NCBI GenBank assembly: GCA_031308135.1
Contig: JAHLJT010008446.1
Location: forward strand, 160,313,161 to 160,377,160
Length of the DNA: 64,000 bases
Direction of reading: 5' to 3'
Source: Acheta domesticus
Taxonomy: Eukaryota > Arthropoda > Insecta > Orthoptera > Gryllidae
In this document: positions 55,131 to 64,000 of the stretch, piece after piece
How positions within the stretch are numbered: the first letter of the stretch is position 1
Layout: every line of letters starts with the position of its first letter
Made by a program: the position numbers and the translations under genes
Notes under the pieces: generated by a model
What the model saw: the letters and a program-made list of their open reading frames with translations, nothing else
The model's database searches: none
Told to the model about the DNA's origin: nothing

Positions 55131-55399
55131 TTAACCATTTAATTAACATTAACTATGGGGTTATTTCATGTCAAATCACTTAAAGAAATTTGGATTTTCA
55201 ACCTTTTCCTCCAATTCTTTGTAAATTGTTATAATGCTAGTAAGAAATCAAGTTACATTGCAATATGAAGTTTACTATTTCTGTCTAGAATTTTCTGAGA
55301 AATAGGGAAAAATGAATATGGATATTTTCCCACTTAAGCCACAATAACAAAAATACTCTTCTCAATAATCATTAAAAAATAATTGGAACATGTCCTCAG

Positions 55400-56416
55400 A
55401 TTTATTTATTTATTTATTTACGTCAAAAAAAGTTTAATACTGTTAGTAACGAGCTATAGGGAGAAGTGAAAATTGTGCACGTTTTCATAATTCTGTGATC
55501 TCTATCCTAAACCATATTCGAATTTTGAATACAGAAAAAAGAGCGGTTTTTTTCAAGTTTTGTTGACTAAAATATTCGCTCCTATGTAATAAAATATATT
55601 TTCAAAGGTAAATTAGCTATGAATGTGTGCCCTTAACCCTCATCAAGTTCTTCATGAAAGAATATAATTTTTGCCGCGACAATATGGAATACGATAATTT
55701 CAATAACTATGTTTCCCACTGAAATTCAGAAGACGTGCACAAAAAATGAAGTTACATTTATGCCCAGAAGCAAGACAAGGGGCCATCTCAGCATTTGCTC
55801 AAAGGATCAGGGAAACTGGACGAAAAACCTAATCGAGATGAGACCCATCAACCCAGAAGCTGTGGTACAGTACTTGTTACAGGTTCTTTAGAATTATACC
55901 GTCCAAATGATAAATAATTACATTAACTGTCATTGTTAAAATTAATGTTACTTTCCTTTTCATGATCGGTATAGTCTCGAATTGTATAGACACAGTTATG
56001 CAGCAGAAAAGATTTTACTTGGGACTTAAACTTTTCTACCGAATTTAATCGTTTAATGTCATCGGGCAAAGTGTTGTAGAGTAATGTACATGGATTGTAT
56101 GTGAATTTTTTGTAGTGAGCTGTTGATACTGCCACCTGATTAATATGATAATACTACGTCGTGTGTTACACTTATAGACATCGGCGTTTGCTGAAAATAT
56201 ATTCTCGCCCTTAATTAAGTCATTTTTGACAAAAACTACTGATTCGTAAATCAGAAGACAAGGTAATGGTAAAATTCCTAGATTAATAAAGAGAGACTTA
56301 TAAGAATCACGTGGGTGGGATTTGCTTATTATTCGAACAATATTTTTAAAATCTGAAAGTCTGGGAGCTCTAAGATGTGTTTCCCCAGAATATTATGCCA
56401 TTTCTCAGGCGGGAAT
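55400..56416 (-). mobile_element. Non-LTR retrotransposon copy 2 (3' end only)
   Basis: Reverse-complement relative of about 27355-28372. A (TTTA)n tail lies at 55400-55420, followed by a 3' UTR matching TGAAGAAC..ATTTACCTTTGAAAATATTTTATTA. The C-terminal coding end reads NTLPDDIKRLNSVEKFKSQVKSFLLHN in the 70-codon minus frame at 55923-56135. Homology stops at about 56416, a typical 5' truncation, so no RT core is present. Confidence 0.85.
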
Positions 56417-56419
56417 GAA

Positions 56420-56764
56420 CATTCGCAAAAAGGTTGACTGTGTGGTTTGATGTCCCATGGAATGATCCTATAATTCAATTTAAAAGTCAAAACATTAGGT
56501 TCGTGTATATCTAGTCAGTGGTTTTTATTTTCCCTTCTTACTGCAATATGTATGCTCTGAGGAGAAAAATCTTAGCATTCATAGAAAATATTGTGAAATA
56601 TCTGTTCACTTAAAATGAAAGTTTGTTAAAATTTTGTGGCAATATAATATGAACATAATAGAGAAACAATATTTATTAGAAACATTAAATAATATCTGAC
56701 CCTTGTATTCAGAGCAGACATTATTTATTATTGGAGATAAATAACTCTGTTCTACAAAAAAAAC
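56420..56764. other. Unassigned AT-rich DNA
   Basis: No motif found in any frame. It lies between the truncated non-LTR copy and the next family A copy. Confidence 0.45.
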
Positions 56765-58400
56765 GTTTTTTACTTTCCCGTATACGTACGAATACACGGA
56801 GTGATATACGTAGTATTGGAAAAGTTATGTAATGCTGCGCAAAAAAATGGCCAATTTCCAGCGGAAAAAATCCATTGCCGGGCCCTGAAAACGAAGAAGT
56901 GGATAAAACCAGTTGCTAAAATAAGAAAAAAAAATCCCGTAACACGTGGTGTAGCCAGAAACCCTCTTTTGTGGGTCCTTGATACCGGAAAACCAATTGA
57001 AAGCAAAACGTCCGTCTGTCCGTCTATCCGTCTGTGAACGCTGCTAGCGCCTAAACCATACGTACGATTTCTTGCAAAATGGATATTCCGCGGTCGATCT
57101 GGTTCTAGTCAAAGCTTTCTGATTTTGAAAAAGATTCTTCAAAATTTGCAGGTACTTTACATGAAGCCCCCCGGACATTTTCAAAATTGTCTCAAAAACG
57201 GCCCAAAATTTTTTCTTTAAATTTCTTGTATGAATAGAGTAAAATACAATTATTAAAATGACATAAATCCAATTTTCACGGATAACTCTGAATTTTTGAA
57301 AATTGTGAAAGTTTGATTTTTTCAGCGTCTTTCTCCAACTACAAAATTGAAGATAGAAATTTTTTTCTTCATATAAAATTTATTCTGCATATTGAGTTCT
57401 TTCATAAAGATTATGTAAATGTTTTTCAAAATTTTAGTAGTCTTCGTGCAGTATTGCGTGCAATATGTGCAATTTTAAAAAATGACAAAAACAAAATTCT
57501 CTCAAAAACGGCTCCAAGTTTTTTCTTTAATCTTTTGGTAGGGATAGTGGTAAATGTACTCTATCAGATGACGTAAAAGCCATATTGCTCTATAGGTTGT
57601 TTTTTTCAAAAATTACAAAAATGTACATTTTTTCACATGTGTCTCACGTCGATAATATTTACATTAGCGGCGATTTGTTCACATTATTATATTTACGAGT
57701 ACATTGCTTGAAATAATGTCAAGTAAAGTTTCTCGAAAACAGAACCGTTTTCTGTGAAAAGTAGCTCAAAATTTCGCATTTTCAGAAACGCTCAAACGCC
57801 ATTTTCTCCTATATGGCTGCAAATTTTTCCTTCAAACCTTTGTAACTAATAGTGCTAATTACACTCTTTAGTATAGCGTAAAGTTTATTTTGAGTTGTAT
57901 TTTTGTTTTTTCAAATTTACCTAATTGTAATTTTTTAAAGATCTCTCACATCTTTAATATGCACATTACCAGCAGTTTGTAAACATTAGTATATTTGTGA
58001 TTGTACGTGCTCCAAATAACTTCAAATAAAGTATTTTAAAAACTCAAAAATTTTCTGTGAAAATGAGCTTCAAATTTCGCATTTTTAGTAGCGCTATAGC
58101 GCAATTTTCTCTTACACGGCACATAATTTTTAAAAGAAAATTGCCATTTATGACTAGGTTTTTGTGTTCTTTAATATTCTAAAATTAAAGTTTCCGTTCT
58201 GCCAATAGGAAACCAAAAAATTAAGAAAATGACAAGAAAAATGTACTTTTGGCGGTGATAGATGACAGCTGGCAAGAAAGAGTTTGTGGCAATTCCGAAT
58301 AGCTAGCGAAGACCCAAGGAAATAGAAAACTAAAACGGGAAAGTCTGTGCCATTCTGTAGCACCACTAGTTTCTATTTCTGGAGAAAAAAGTTGTGATTC
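56765..58400 (+). repeat. Family A repeat copy
   Basis: A decayed palindromic head (ACTTTCCCGTATACGTACG.., 56771) is followed by CAAAACGTCCGTCTGTCCG (57005), GCTAGCGCCTAAACC, CATGAAGCCCCCCGGACATTTTC (57160) and repeated TTCTCAAAAACGGCTCCAA blocks. It ends GGGAAAGTCTGTGCCATTCTGTAGC..ACTAGTTTC (about 58336-58373). The 62290-63680 copy has the same order. Confidence 0.7.
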
Positions 58401-58689
58401 ATATAGTAATTTCAAAGGTGAATCCAAATCTCTTTTCAGTTTTTCTCTGTCAGGGATAGTTTAACCGGATTTCTAATTTTTATATTACGGTATTCTATAA
58501 CTGTTAACTTATTTTTCGGAATTCAAGAAATAGCAATAAAATTATTTACTGTGATCTTGATGATTGATTTCAGTTACATACTCGAACTCTATCATATTAG
58601 GAAAACCGAATAAGATGCTGTCAAAGGCAATATTCACAAAAAATTCACTTTGGAGTATGTAGTTTAAAGGAAGGTATACAGAAAAAGAC

Positions 58690-59280
58690 ATGGCAACAAC
58701 AATTTACATATCTTATTTTTTCTTTTGTCACGAGTGTCTTCCTTGGCTAGAATGGTGCTCGAGCAATAGTCAGGCAACATTTTAGGCATCCACTTCCCTT
58801 CATTCCTTTTCTTCACGGTAAATATGTCTTTAGGGAAAGTCAATATGAGAGTTCATGAAATATACTTTTAAAGACATTTTGCAGACAAGTTCTTGATAAG
58901 CTTTAATCATCCGATTCACTATTTCCTTGTAATTTTCAGCTCTTATTCTTCCAAGAAAGTTTTCTGACATCTTGAAACATTGCCATGTTCGCGCTTCTGC
59001 GTCAGTGAGGCATGTTTCAAAATTTCTATCCATCTGAAGTTCTGTGATTTGAGGGTCTACAAATACACCTTCTTTTATCTTTGCTGCTGAAAGACGAGGA
59101 AATTTGTCAGCAAGATATGTAAACTCTTCGTCAGTTGGATCCATCGCCTTTAGAAGTTGTTTAGTTAAACCGAGTTTGATACGAAAAGGTGGTAGAAAGA
59201 TTTCTTCACGAGCTACCAGACTCTGACGCCGGACATTTTTTTCACCTACTTTCCAATTTTGTTCTGGCCATTTCTTTCTT
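58690..59280 (-). pseudogene. Fragment of an uncharacterised TE-associated protein family
   Basis: The minus frame reads LVAREEIFLPPFRIKLGLTKQLLKAMDPTDEEFTYLADKFPRLSAAKIKEGVFVDPQI (about 59085-59260). It continues through NFLGRIRAENYKEIV and CKMSLKVYFMNSHIDF to 58835, and in a shifted frame KDIFTVKKRNEGKWMPKMLPDYC (about 58740-58815). I recognise the pattern (PPL.IKLGLMK.FVKAM, AKIKEG.FVGPQI, NMSLK.HFL.SHLDFF, ERFHQDI..ME.RY.GKW...ML.DYCW) from a family present in many copies in arthropod and hydra genomes. I know no function for it. Between SHIDF and KDI a segment is missing, and a frameshift is present. Only the C-terminal third is here. Confidence 0.68.
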
Positions 59281-59439
59281 AATTAATTTGAAATAATTTT
59301 CTAAAATGGAACTGAAGACTTTCCGAGTGTAACACTGGCCTTTGCGCAGAAGGTAGGTCCGGGTAAGCAATGTGTTTTTTCACGTCTTGTTGTTAAAACC
59401 TCAAATCTTCGTGACACAGAAATAAGCCTGATATATAGA

Positions 59440-61350
59440 TATTTATTTTTATTATTTCCGCAAGTAGGTTTATGCAACCTGGTGGCGGAACATTAAAATA
59501 TACATATTATAATTATGAACTAAATACACTGTAACTTAAAATTATTTTAAAACAATAATAATAATAATAAGATAATAACAATAACCGCATTAATTCTACA
59601 CTTATGATGGTTATGTACAGATAATTTATAATAACATATACGACATTTAATACACTGCACTCCACTTCACTTCTCTTTCTATATTGCACTACACTTCACA
59701 ACACGTCACCACACTTCAATACAAATACTATAAACCAATGCATCTAATAATTATCACAATACTAATAATGGTAAAAATAATTAATAATAATAATAAAATA
59801 ATTATTGTAATAAACCTAACTTACTAACTAATAAAATTTACAAATATCATTACTTAATTTACTTTTAAATCTTTGAACACCTTGAGGAAAGGGTTCCAAG
59901 GCTGTCGCAGGCAACTTCTTCCAGTCCGTTATAGTTCTATTTGTAAAGGAAAATTTTCCAACATCTGTTCTCTGTGGCCTGAACTGAATTTTGTGTTTGT
60001 GATCCCCTCTACTAAAATACGTGGGTCTACTGAGCCGGATGTGGATATCTTTCCAAGCTGGATAACCGGCATACGCTTTGTACAAAGCACAGCGTCTTGC
60101 CTTAACCCTCCTGATTTCTAGTGACTCCCACTCTACTTTCTTCCTATTGCTTCGGAAAATTCGTTTACATGCTCTCTCTGTACTCTATTCAAATATTCCT
60201 TTTGTGAGATTCTATAAGGGTCCCAAAAAACCGTCCCGTATTCCATTAACGAGCGAACTGGAGATATGTAAGCTAATTTCTCTCGCTTTCGCAGTACTCC
60301 TTTTTAGTATTCGCATAGTAAAATGCAAGGATCTCGACGCTTTCCCTACGACAAAGTTGACCTGATTTTCCCAACTCAATTTGCTATCAAAAATTATTCC
60401 CAAATACTTACAAGACACGACTCTTGGAATATTTTCGTTGCCTAAACTGTATTGAGTTTCAGTATACTTGCGACCCCTACCAAACGTGATGGTTTTGCTT
60501 TTCGAACTATTTACTACCGTGTTATTTTTTTCTGCCCAGAAATGTAATCTATTTAGATCACCCTGCAAAATATCCTCATCTACTTTTGATTGAATAACTC
60601 TATATATTATACAGTCGTCTTCAAATAGTCGTATCTTTGAAATTAAATTTTCTGGCAGGTCATTCACAAAAGCTAGAAAAGGAGAGGTCCAATAACGCTT
60701 CTTCCAGGAATCCCTGAAGTTACCTTTGCTAGATTTGAAAATTGTTGTCGAACTCGGACTTTCTGTTTTCTATCTCGAAGAAGCTCATCAATCCACGTGA
60801 CAACTCTGGTGTCAATACCTGACTGCAGTAATTTATGAACAAGTTTGTCGTGTGGCACAACATCAAATGCCTTTGCAAAATCTATTATTACAGTGTCCAC
60901 CCTACCACTATCATCAACTTCATCTGCTATATCCTGAAACAATGATACTATCTGACTTTCGCAAGAGAAACCATTCCTAAAACCATGCTGTCCCTGAAAG
61001 AGCCATTCTTTTTGTTCCCATTCTTGTCTAATATAATTTGTTCTCAAATGTTCCATTACAACTGACGTAAGACTTACCAGTCTATAATTGGCTAAAACAG
61101 TTCTGTCACCACTCTTAAAAATCGGAACAACGGTAGCTAGCTTCCAATCGTCGGGCACGCTTGAGTTGTTGATTGAAACATGAAGTAATCTTGTTAAATA
61201 TGGTAAAATTGCCTCTCCTCCGAGTTTAATTGTGTCAGTTGAAATGGCATCTGGACCCCGCGACTTTCCGTTTTTCATAGATTTAATTCGTTTTCGCAAT
61301 GTATGTACGTCTACAATAAACTGTTTTGGTACAGCCTCGCTCGAAATCTG
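59440..61350 (-). mobile_element. CR1/L2-like non-LTR retrotransposon, 5'-truncated
   Basis: Minus-strand element with RT, thumb and C-terminal domain, and a 3' UTR rich in AAT/TAA repeats (about 59548-59570 and 59783-59800). The 5' end is lost within the RT N-terminal region near 61350. Boundaries on the 3' side are approximate. Confidence 0.75.
59828..61299 (-). pseudogene. Reverse transcriptase of CR1/L2-like element
   Basis: Reading frames in order: SMKNGKSRGPDAISTD and DDWKLATVVPIFKSGDR..NYRLVSLTSV (61299-61060), GQHGFRNGFSCESQI, VIIDFAKAFDVVPHDKL (motif A, about 60840-60890) and TSGIPGRSVIGPLLF (motif B with Gln changed to Arg). After a frameshift near 60670: NDLPENL..RLFEDDCIIYR (motif C, (Y/F)ADD changed to FEDD), FGRG and KYLGIIFD. 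A second shift near 60090 leads to the C-terminal block MYKAYAGYPAWKDI..QRTDVGKFSFTNRTITDWKKLP (60085-59900). This last block is typical of CR1/L2-like arthropod elements. Frameshifts and active-site changes show it is inactive. Confidence 0.83.
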
Positions 61351-61783
61351 AATTCGAAATCTGAGAAATATGTTCTTTTGATTCTCGCCATACCATAGGT
61401 ACAGCTAATAACATGGTATTTTTTTCCTTCCCACGAATTAATTAATTTACAAGAAAAAGATGCGCAACATACTATTCCTGTTTCTTACAAATGTGAATTA
61501 TCTGCAGATATAGCAAAAGTTGTTGGGAGTATCTCGGTAGGAGCGCCGACGAGACATTTTCTAGAAAATCAAAATTATATCATTATAATCTTTAATTGAT
61601 GCTGTACAAAGACATTCTTATTTACTTATTTACTTTTTATTTTTCAATTTCTGTTAAAAGTTAAAATTACTGAAAAACTATCCCTGAACGCGACATTTTG
61701 ATTTCAGATATGAATTTCCTATTGCAAATTCATAATGAATCACATACTTTTATCTCAGAAATAGAACCCTTGTAGAACAGTGT

Positions 61784-61994
61784 AATTCAAGTAATTGCAC
61801 ATTTATTACTTGTATAGCAACAGTTTCCAGGATATTATTTTCTTTTTCATCAGGCTAGAATAAAAATTATTGAAAATAACTCATATTATCATAGAATGAA
61901 AAATAATTCATGACAAATTTTTATTCTAGCCTGATGAGGAGGAAAATAATATCCTGGAAACTGTTGCTATAATAAATGCACAATTACTTGAATT
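61784..61994. mobile_element. Hammerhead-bearing palindrome (PLE-terminus type)
   Basis: Arms 61784-61870 and 61914-61994 are inverted copies with a ~45-bp AT-rich spacer. The right arm contains TAGCCTGATGAGGAGG..CCTGGAAACTGTTGC and the left its complement. No coding sequence and no clear target duplication. The layout matches the 50473-50741 palindrome but the sequence is of a different PLE lineage. Confidence 0.68.
61931..61965 (+). ncRNA. Hammerhead-like motif, right arm of 61.8-kb palindrome
   Basis: CTGATGA (61931-61937), short stem II GGA/TCC, GAAA (61957-61960), C, TGTTGC. The core boxes are intact; stem II is short. The complement on the minus strand at about 61824-61854 has TTTTTCATCAG, i.e. 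CTGATGA kept. Confidence 0.52.
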
Positions 61995-62289
61995 ATTTAT
62001 TTATCTTCAATATAAATAATGGTCTGTTCTGAATCCAAGAGCCAAATATAATTTAATGGTTATAATATGAAAAGACATAAACATTAAATAATATTTATTA
62101 GAACATTATTATTTACATCACTGGCACAGTACTAAGGTTTAAATTTAAACCATTACACTTAACTAAAATGTCTTTCAAAGAGTTGGCATCTGGCAACAGC
62201 TCCCAACATTTGTGGTGCAGGTCGATCGTCATGATAATTTATTTCACCTGGTATTTCTAATAGACCTCTATTAGCTGCAATATTATGTA
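61995..62289. other. Unassigned AT-rich DNA
   Basis: No recognised feature; short A/T-rich strings only. Confidence 0.4.
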
Positions 62290-63680
62290 AGTACCAGTGT
62301 GGTCACAATGACAGCTGCAATGTTATTTATTTTCAAAGTTAACTTCCTTGACGAACACGTGGTATAGGAAGGTTTACTGTTTTGTACTGATAACAGAACT
62401 GACGGTAAAACCTCCGTCCGTCCATCCGCCCGTGAACACGTGCCGCCTAAACCATTCGTCGGAATGTTTCCAAAAAGGATATTCCCCAGTCGATCTGGCT
62501 CGACTTTTGGAGCCGAGATTTTCAACAACTTTCATCAAAATTTGGGGATACTTTGCATGAAATCAACGAAAATTTTCAAAATTTTCTCAAAATTGACTCC
62601 AAATTTTTTCTTCAAATTTCTTGTAAGAATAAAGTAAAATGCACTAATAAATGTGGCGTAGATGTGATTATCACGGTCAACTCTAAATTTTTCCAAACTT
62701 TTGAAATTTTTCGTCTTCCTACAACTACAATATTGATGACAGAGATTTTCTCTTCAAATAAAATTAGTTCTTCATAGAGAGTTTTTTATTAAAACCATGT
62801 AATTTTTTAATAATATTAGTAGTTTTCTGACAATTTTGCGTGCAATATGTGCAATTTTAAAAAAATAACAAAAACAAGATTTTCTCAAAAAAGGGCTCCA
62901 AATTTCTTCTTTAAATTTTGGAAGGGATAGCGACAGATCTATGAGATGACATAAACATCTGTTCCTATATTCTTATGTTTTTTAAAAAATTACAAAAATT
63001 TAATTTTGTGACTTCTGGGTGCCGTCGTTAACATTAGCGTCGATTTCTTCAACTTATTACATATATGAGGACATGTCCTTTAAATAATACCGTACAAAGT
63101 TTCTCAAAATTCCTCATTCAAAAGCCATTTCTTCAAAAACTGCTAAAAATATTTTCTTCAAACTTTCCGAAGGGATAGAGCTAATTCCACTATTTAATAT
63201 GACATACAGTTCATTTCGTTCATTTTTTTTTAAAAAATGGCACAAATGTAATTTTTTTGAAAGATCCATTACACCGTTAGTATGCTAATTCGTGTAATTT
63301 GTAAATACTATTTTATTTGTGAGTTAAAGTGCTTCAAATGACTTCTAATGTTTTGAAGTTATTCGAAATCTCCAAGCTTTTTCTGTGAAAAAGAGCTTCA
63401 AATTTCGAATTTACAGTAGCACTTAAACGCCATTTTCTTAAAAATGGCTCCAATTTTTTAAAAGAATCCATTTAGGAGAAGGTTTTACTGTTCTTTAATA
63501 TTATTAAAATATATTTTTCTTTCTACTATTATGAAACTGGAAAATTAAGAAAGTGTCAAAAAATGTGTTTTGGGCGGCGATAGATGACAGCTGGCAAGAG
63601 AATAAGTAGCCGAGACAAAAGAAACTAATATGGGAAAGTCTGTGCTACTCTGTACCACCACTAGTTTTGTCAATAATGTT
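62290..63680 (+). repeat. Family A repeat copy
   Basis: GACGGTAAAACCTCCGTCCGTCC (62402), CCGCCTAAACCATTCG, ATTCCCCAGTCGATCTGGCTCG (62481), CAAAATTGACTCCAAATTTTTTCTTCAAATTTC and further tandem variants follow. It ends GGGAAAGTCTGTGCTACTCTGTACCACCACTAG (63633-63665), in the same order as 56765-58400. Confidence 0.7.
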
Positions 63681-63689
63681 TTTTTGTAA

Positions 63690-64000
63690 CGATTCTAATA
63701 CTTTACGAATACTTCGTAAGAAGCGAAAGTTATGTTATCGTGCACCGGAAAACTGCGAATTTTCACCGTTCGAATTTTCGAAAATCGATTGACAGCAAAA
63801 CGTCCGTCTGTCCGTATATGGTCAACGGTAGCGCCCAAATCGTTCAGCCGATTTTCTTCAAAATTGATATTCCCAAATTGATTTGGCTGATGTCAATGCT
63901 CCTGGAATTTGAAACCGACTTCATGACTTTTTGTGGTGACTTTATATGAAGCCCCTCGGAAATTTTTAATGTTTTCAAAAAATGGCTCCAAATGTTTTGA
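63690..64000 (+). repeat. Family A repeat copy, running off the window
   Basis: Starts with the palindromic head (ACTTTACGAATACTTCGTAAGAAGCGAAAGT, 63701-63731), then TCGTGCACCGGAAAACTGCG, CAAAACGTCCGTCTGTCCG (63798) and TATATGAAGCCCCTCGGA (63943). It begins right after the ACTAG end of the previous copy, so the two are head to tail. Confidence 0.68.

Larger units (their letters stand above)
53748..55139 (-). mobile_element. Penelope-like retroelement 3 (5'-truncated)
   Basis: Probable 12-bp target duplication TAATTAACATTA at 53736-53747 and 55140-55151 (AT-rich, so moderate weight). The minus strand holds a GIY-YIG domain, a 3' region with an (AAT)n tract and a hammerhead-like motif near the 3' end. 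RT is absent except for a few upstream codons, so the copy is 5'-truncated. Confidence 0.7.

Noticed and set aside
1..64000. CRISPR array, rRNA, telomeric (TTAGG)n or bacterial insert
   Set aside because: No regularly spaced identical repeats with unique spacers, no rRNA-like stretch, no TTAGG arrays and no bacterial-type gene cluster were seen. All coding relics are of eukaryotic transposable elements.

Overview
This is a window of nuclear DNA from an arthropod, most probably an insect with a large repeat-filled genome. It is AT-rich with scattered GC-rich blocks. It has no operons, no long non-transposon ORF, no rRNA, no canonical tRNA gene and no convincing cellular exon. Nearly everything recognisable is a transposable element (TE): Penelope-like elements (PLEs), non-LTR retrotransposons of Jockey-like and CR1/L2-like type, piggyBac-like TTAA transposons, Tc1-like and pogo-like DNA transposons, Helitron-like termini, a solo LTR, and a very abundant unclassified interspersed repeat. 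Only one coding region looks intact: the 755-residue PLE polyprotein at 3859-6126 (reverse transcriptase plus GIY-YIG endonuclease).

Layout, left to right. 1-2.3 kb: minus-strand relic of a CR1/L2/Daphne-type non-LTR element, with ORF1 (2A-like motif and RNA-binding region) and the endonuclease of ORF2. 2.3-8.9 kb: a plus-strand Jockey-like element interrupted twice, by a piggyBac-like element (3185-7537, TTAA on both sides) that itself contains the young PLE (3565-6237, 16-bp target duplication), and by a 425-bp solo LTR (8059-8483, CTGG duplication). 9-24 kb: AT-rich DNA with a three-copy inverted module, a split Tc1-like transposase, three Helitron-like 3' ends, a decayed Jockey-like RT, PBS-like repeats and a duplicated GT-rich segment. 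24.15-31.46 kb: a second nest, in which a TTAA-flanked element holds a decayed minus-strand PLE (24891-31209, 15-bp duplication, ~0.7-kb inverted terminal repeats), which holds a plus-strand non-LTR element. 32.4-35.5 kb: a 109-bp tandem duplication, a GC-rich block, a pogo-like relic and a PLE terminus. 35.5-64 kb: many copies, in both orientations, of one interspersed repeat (here 'family A') with a palindromic head, a CGTCCGTCTGTCCG-like motif and an embedded tRNA-like segment. Family A copies are interrupted by piggyBac copy 2 (47441-50034), a PLE-type palindrome with a 12-bp duplication (50473-50741), PLE fragments (39.6-40.3 and 53.7-55.1 kb), a second copy of the non-LTR family (55.4-56.4 kb), a fragment of an uncharacterised TE-associated protein family (58.7-59.3 kb), a CR1/L2-like RT (59.4-61.3 kb) and another hammerhead-bearing palindrome (61.8-62.0 kb).

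The elements relate mainly by insertion order, which can be read as relative age. The strongest theme is the PLEs. At least five lineages carry hammerhead-ribozyme-like motifs in their termini. The two long copies are bounded by long inverted repeats, target duplications are 12-16 bp, and two short palindromes look like coding-free versions of the same terminal structure. All calls come from reading motifs by eye; no database search was run.
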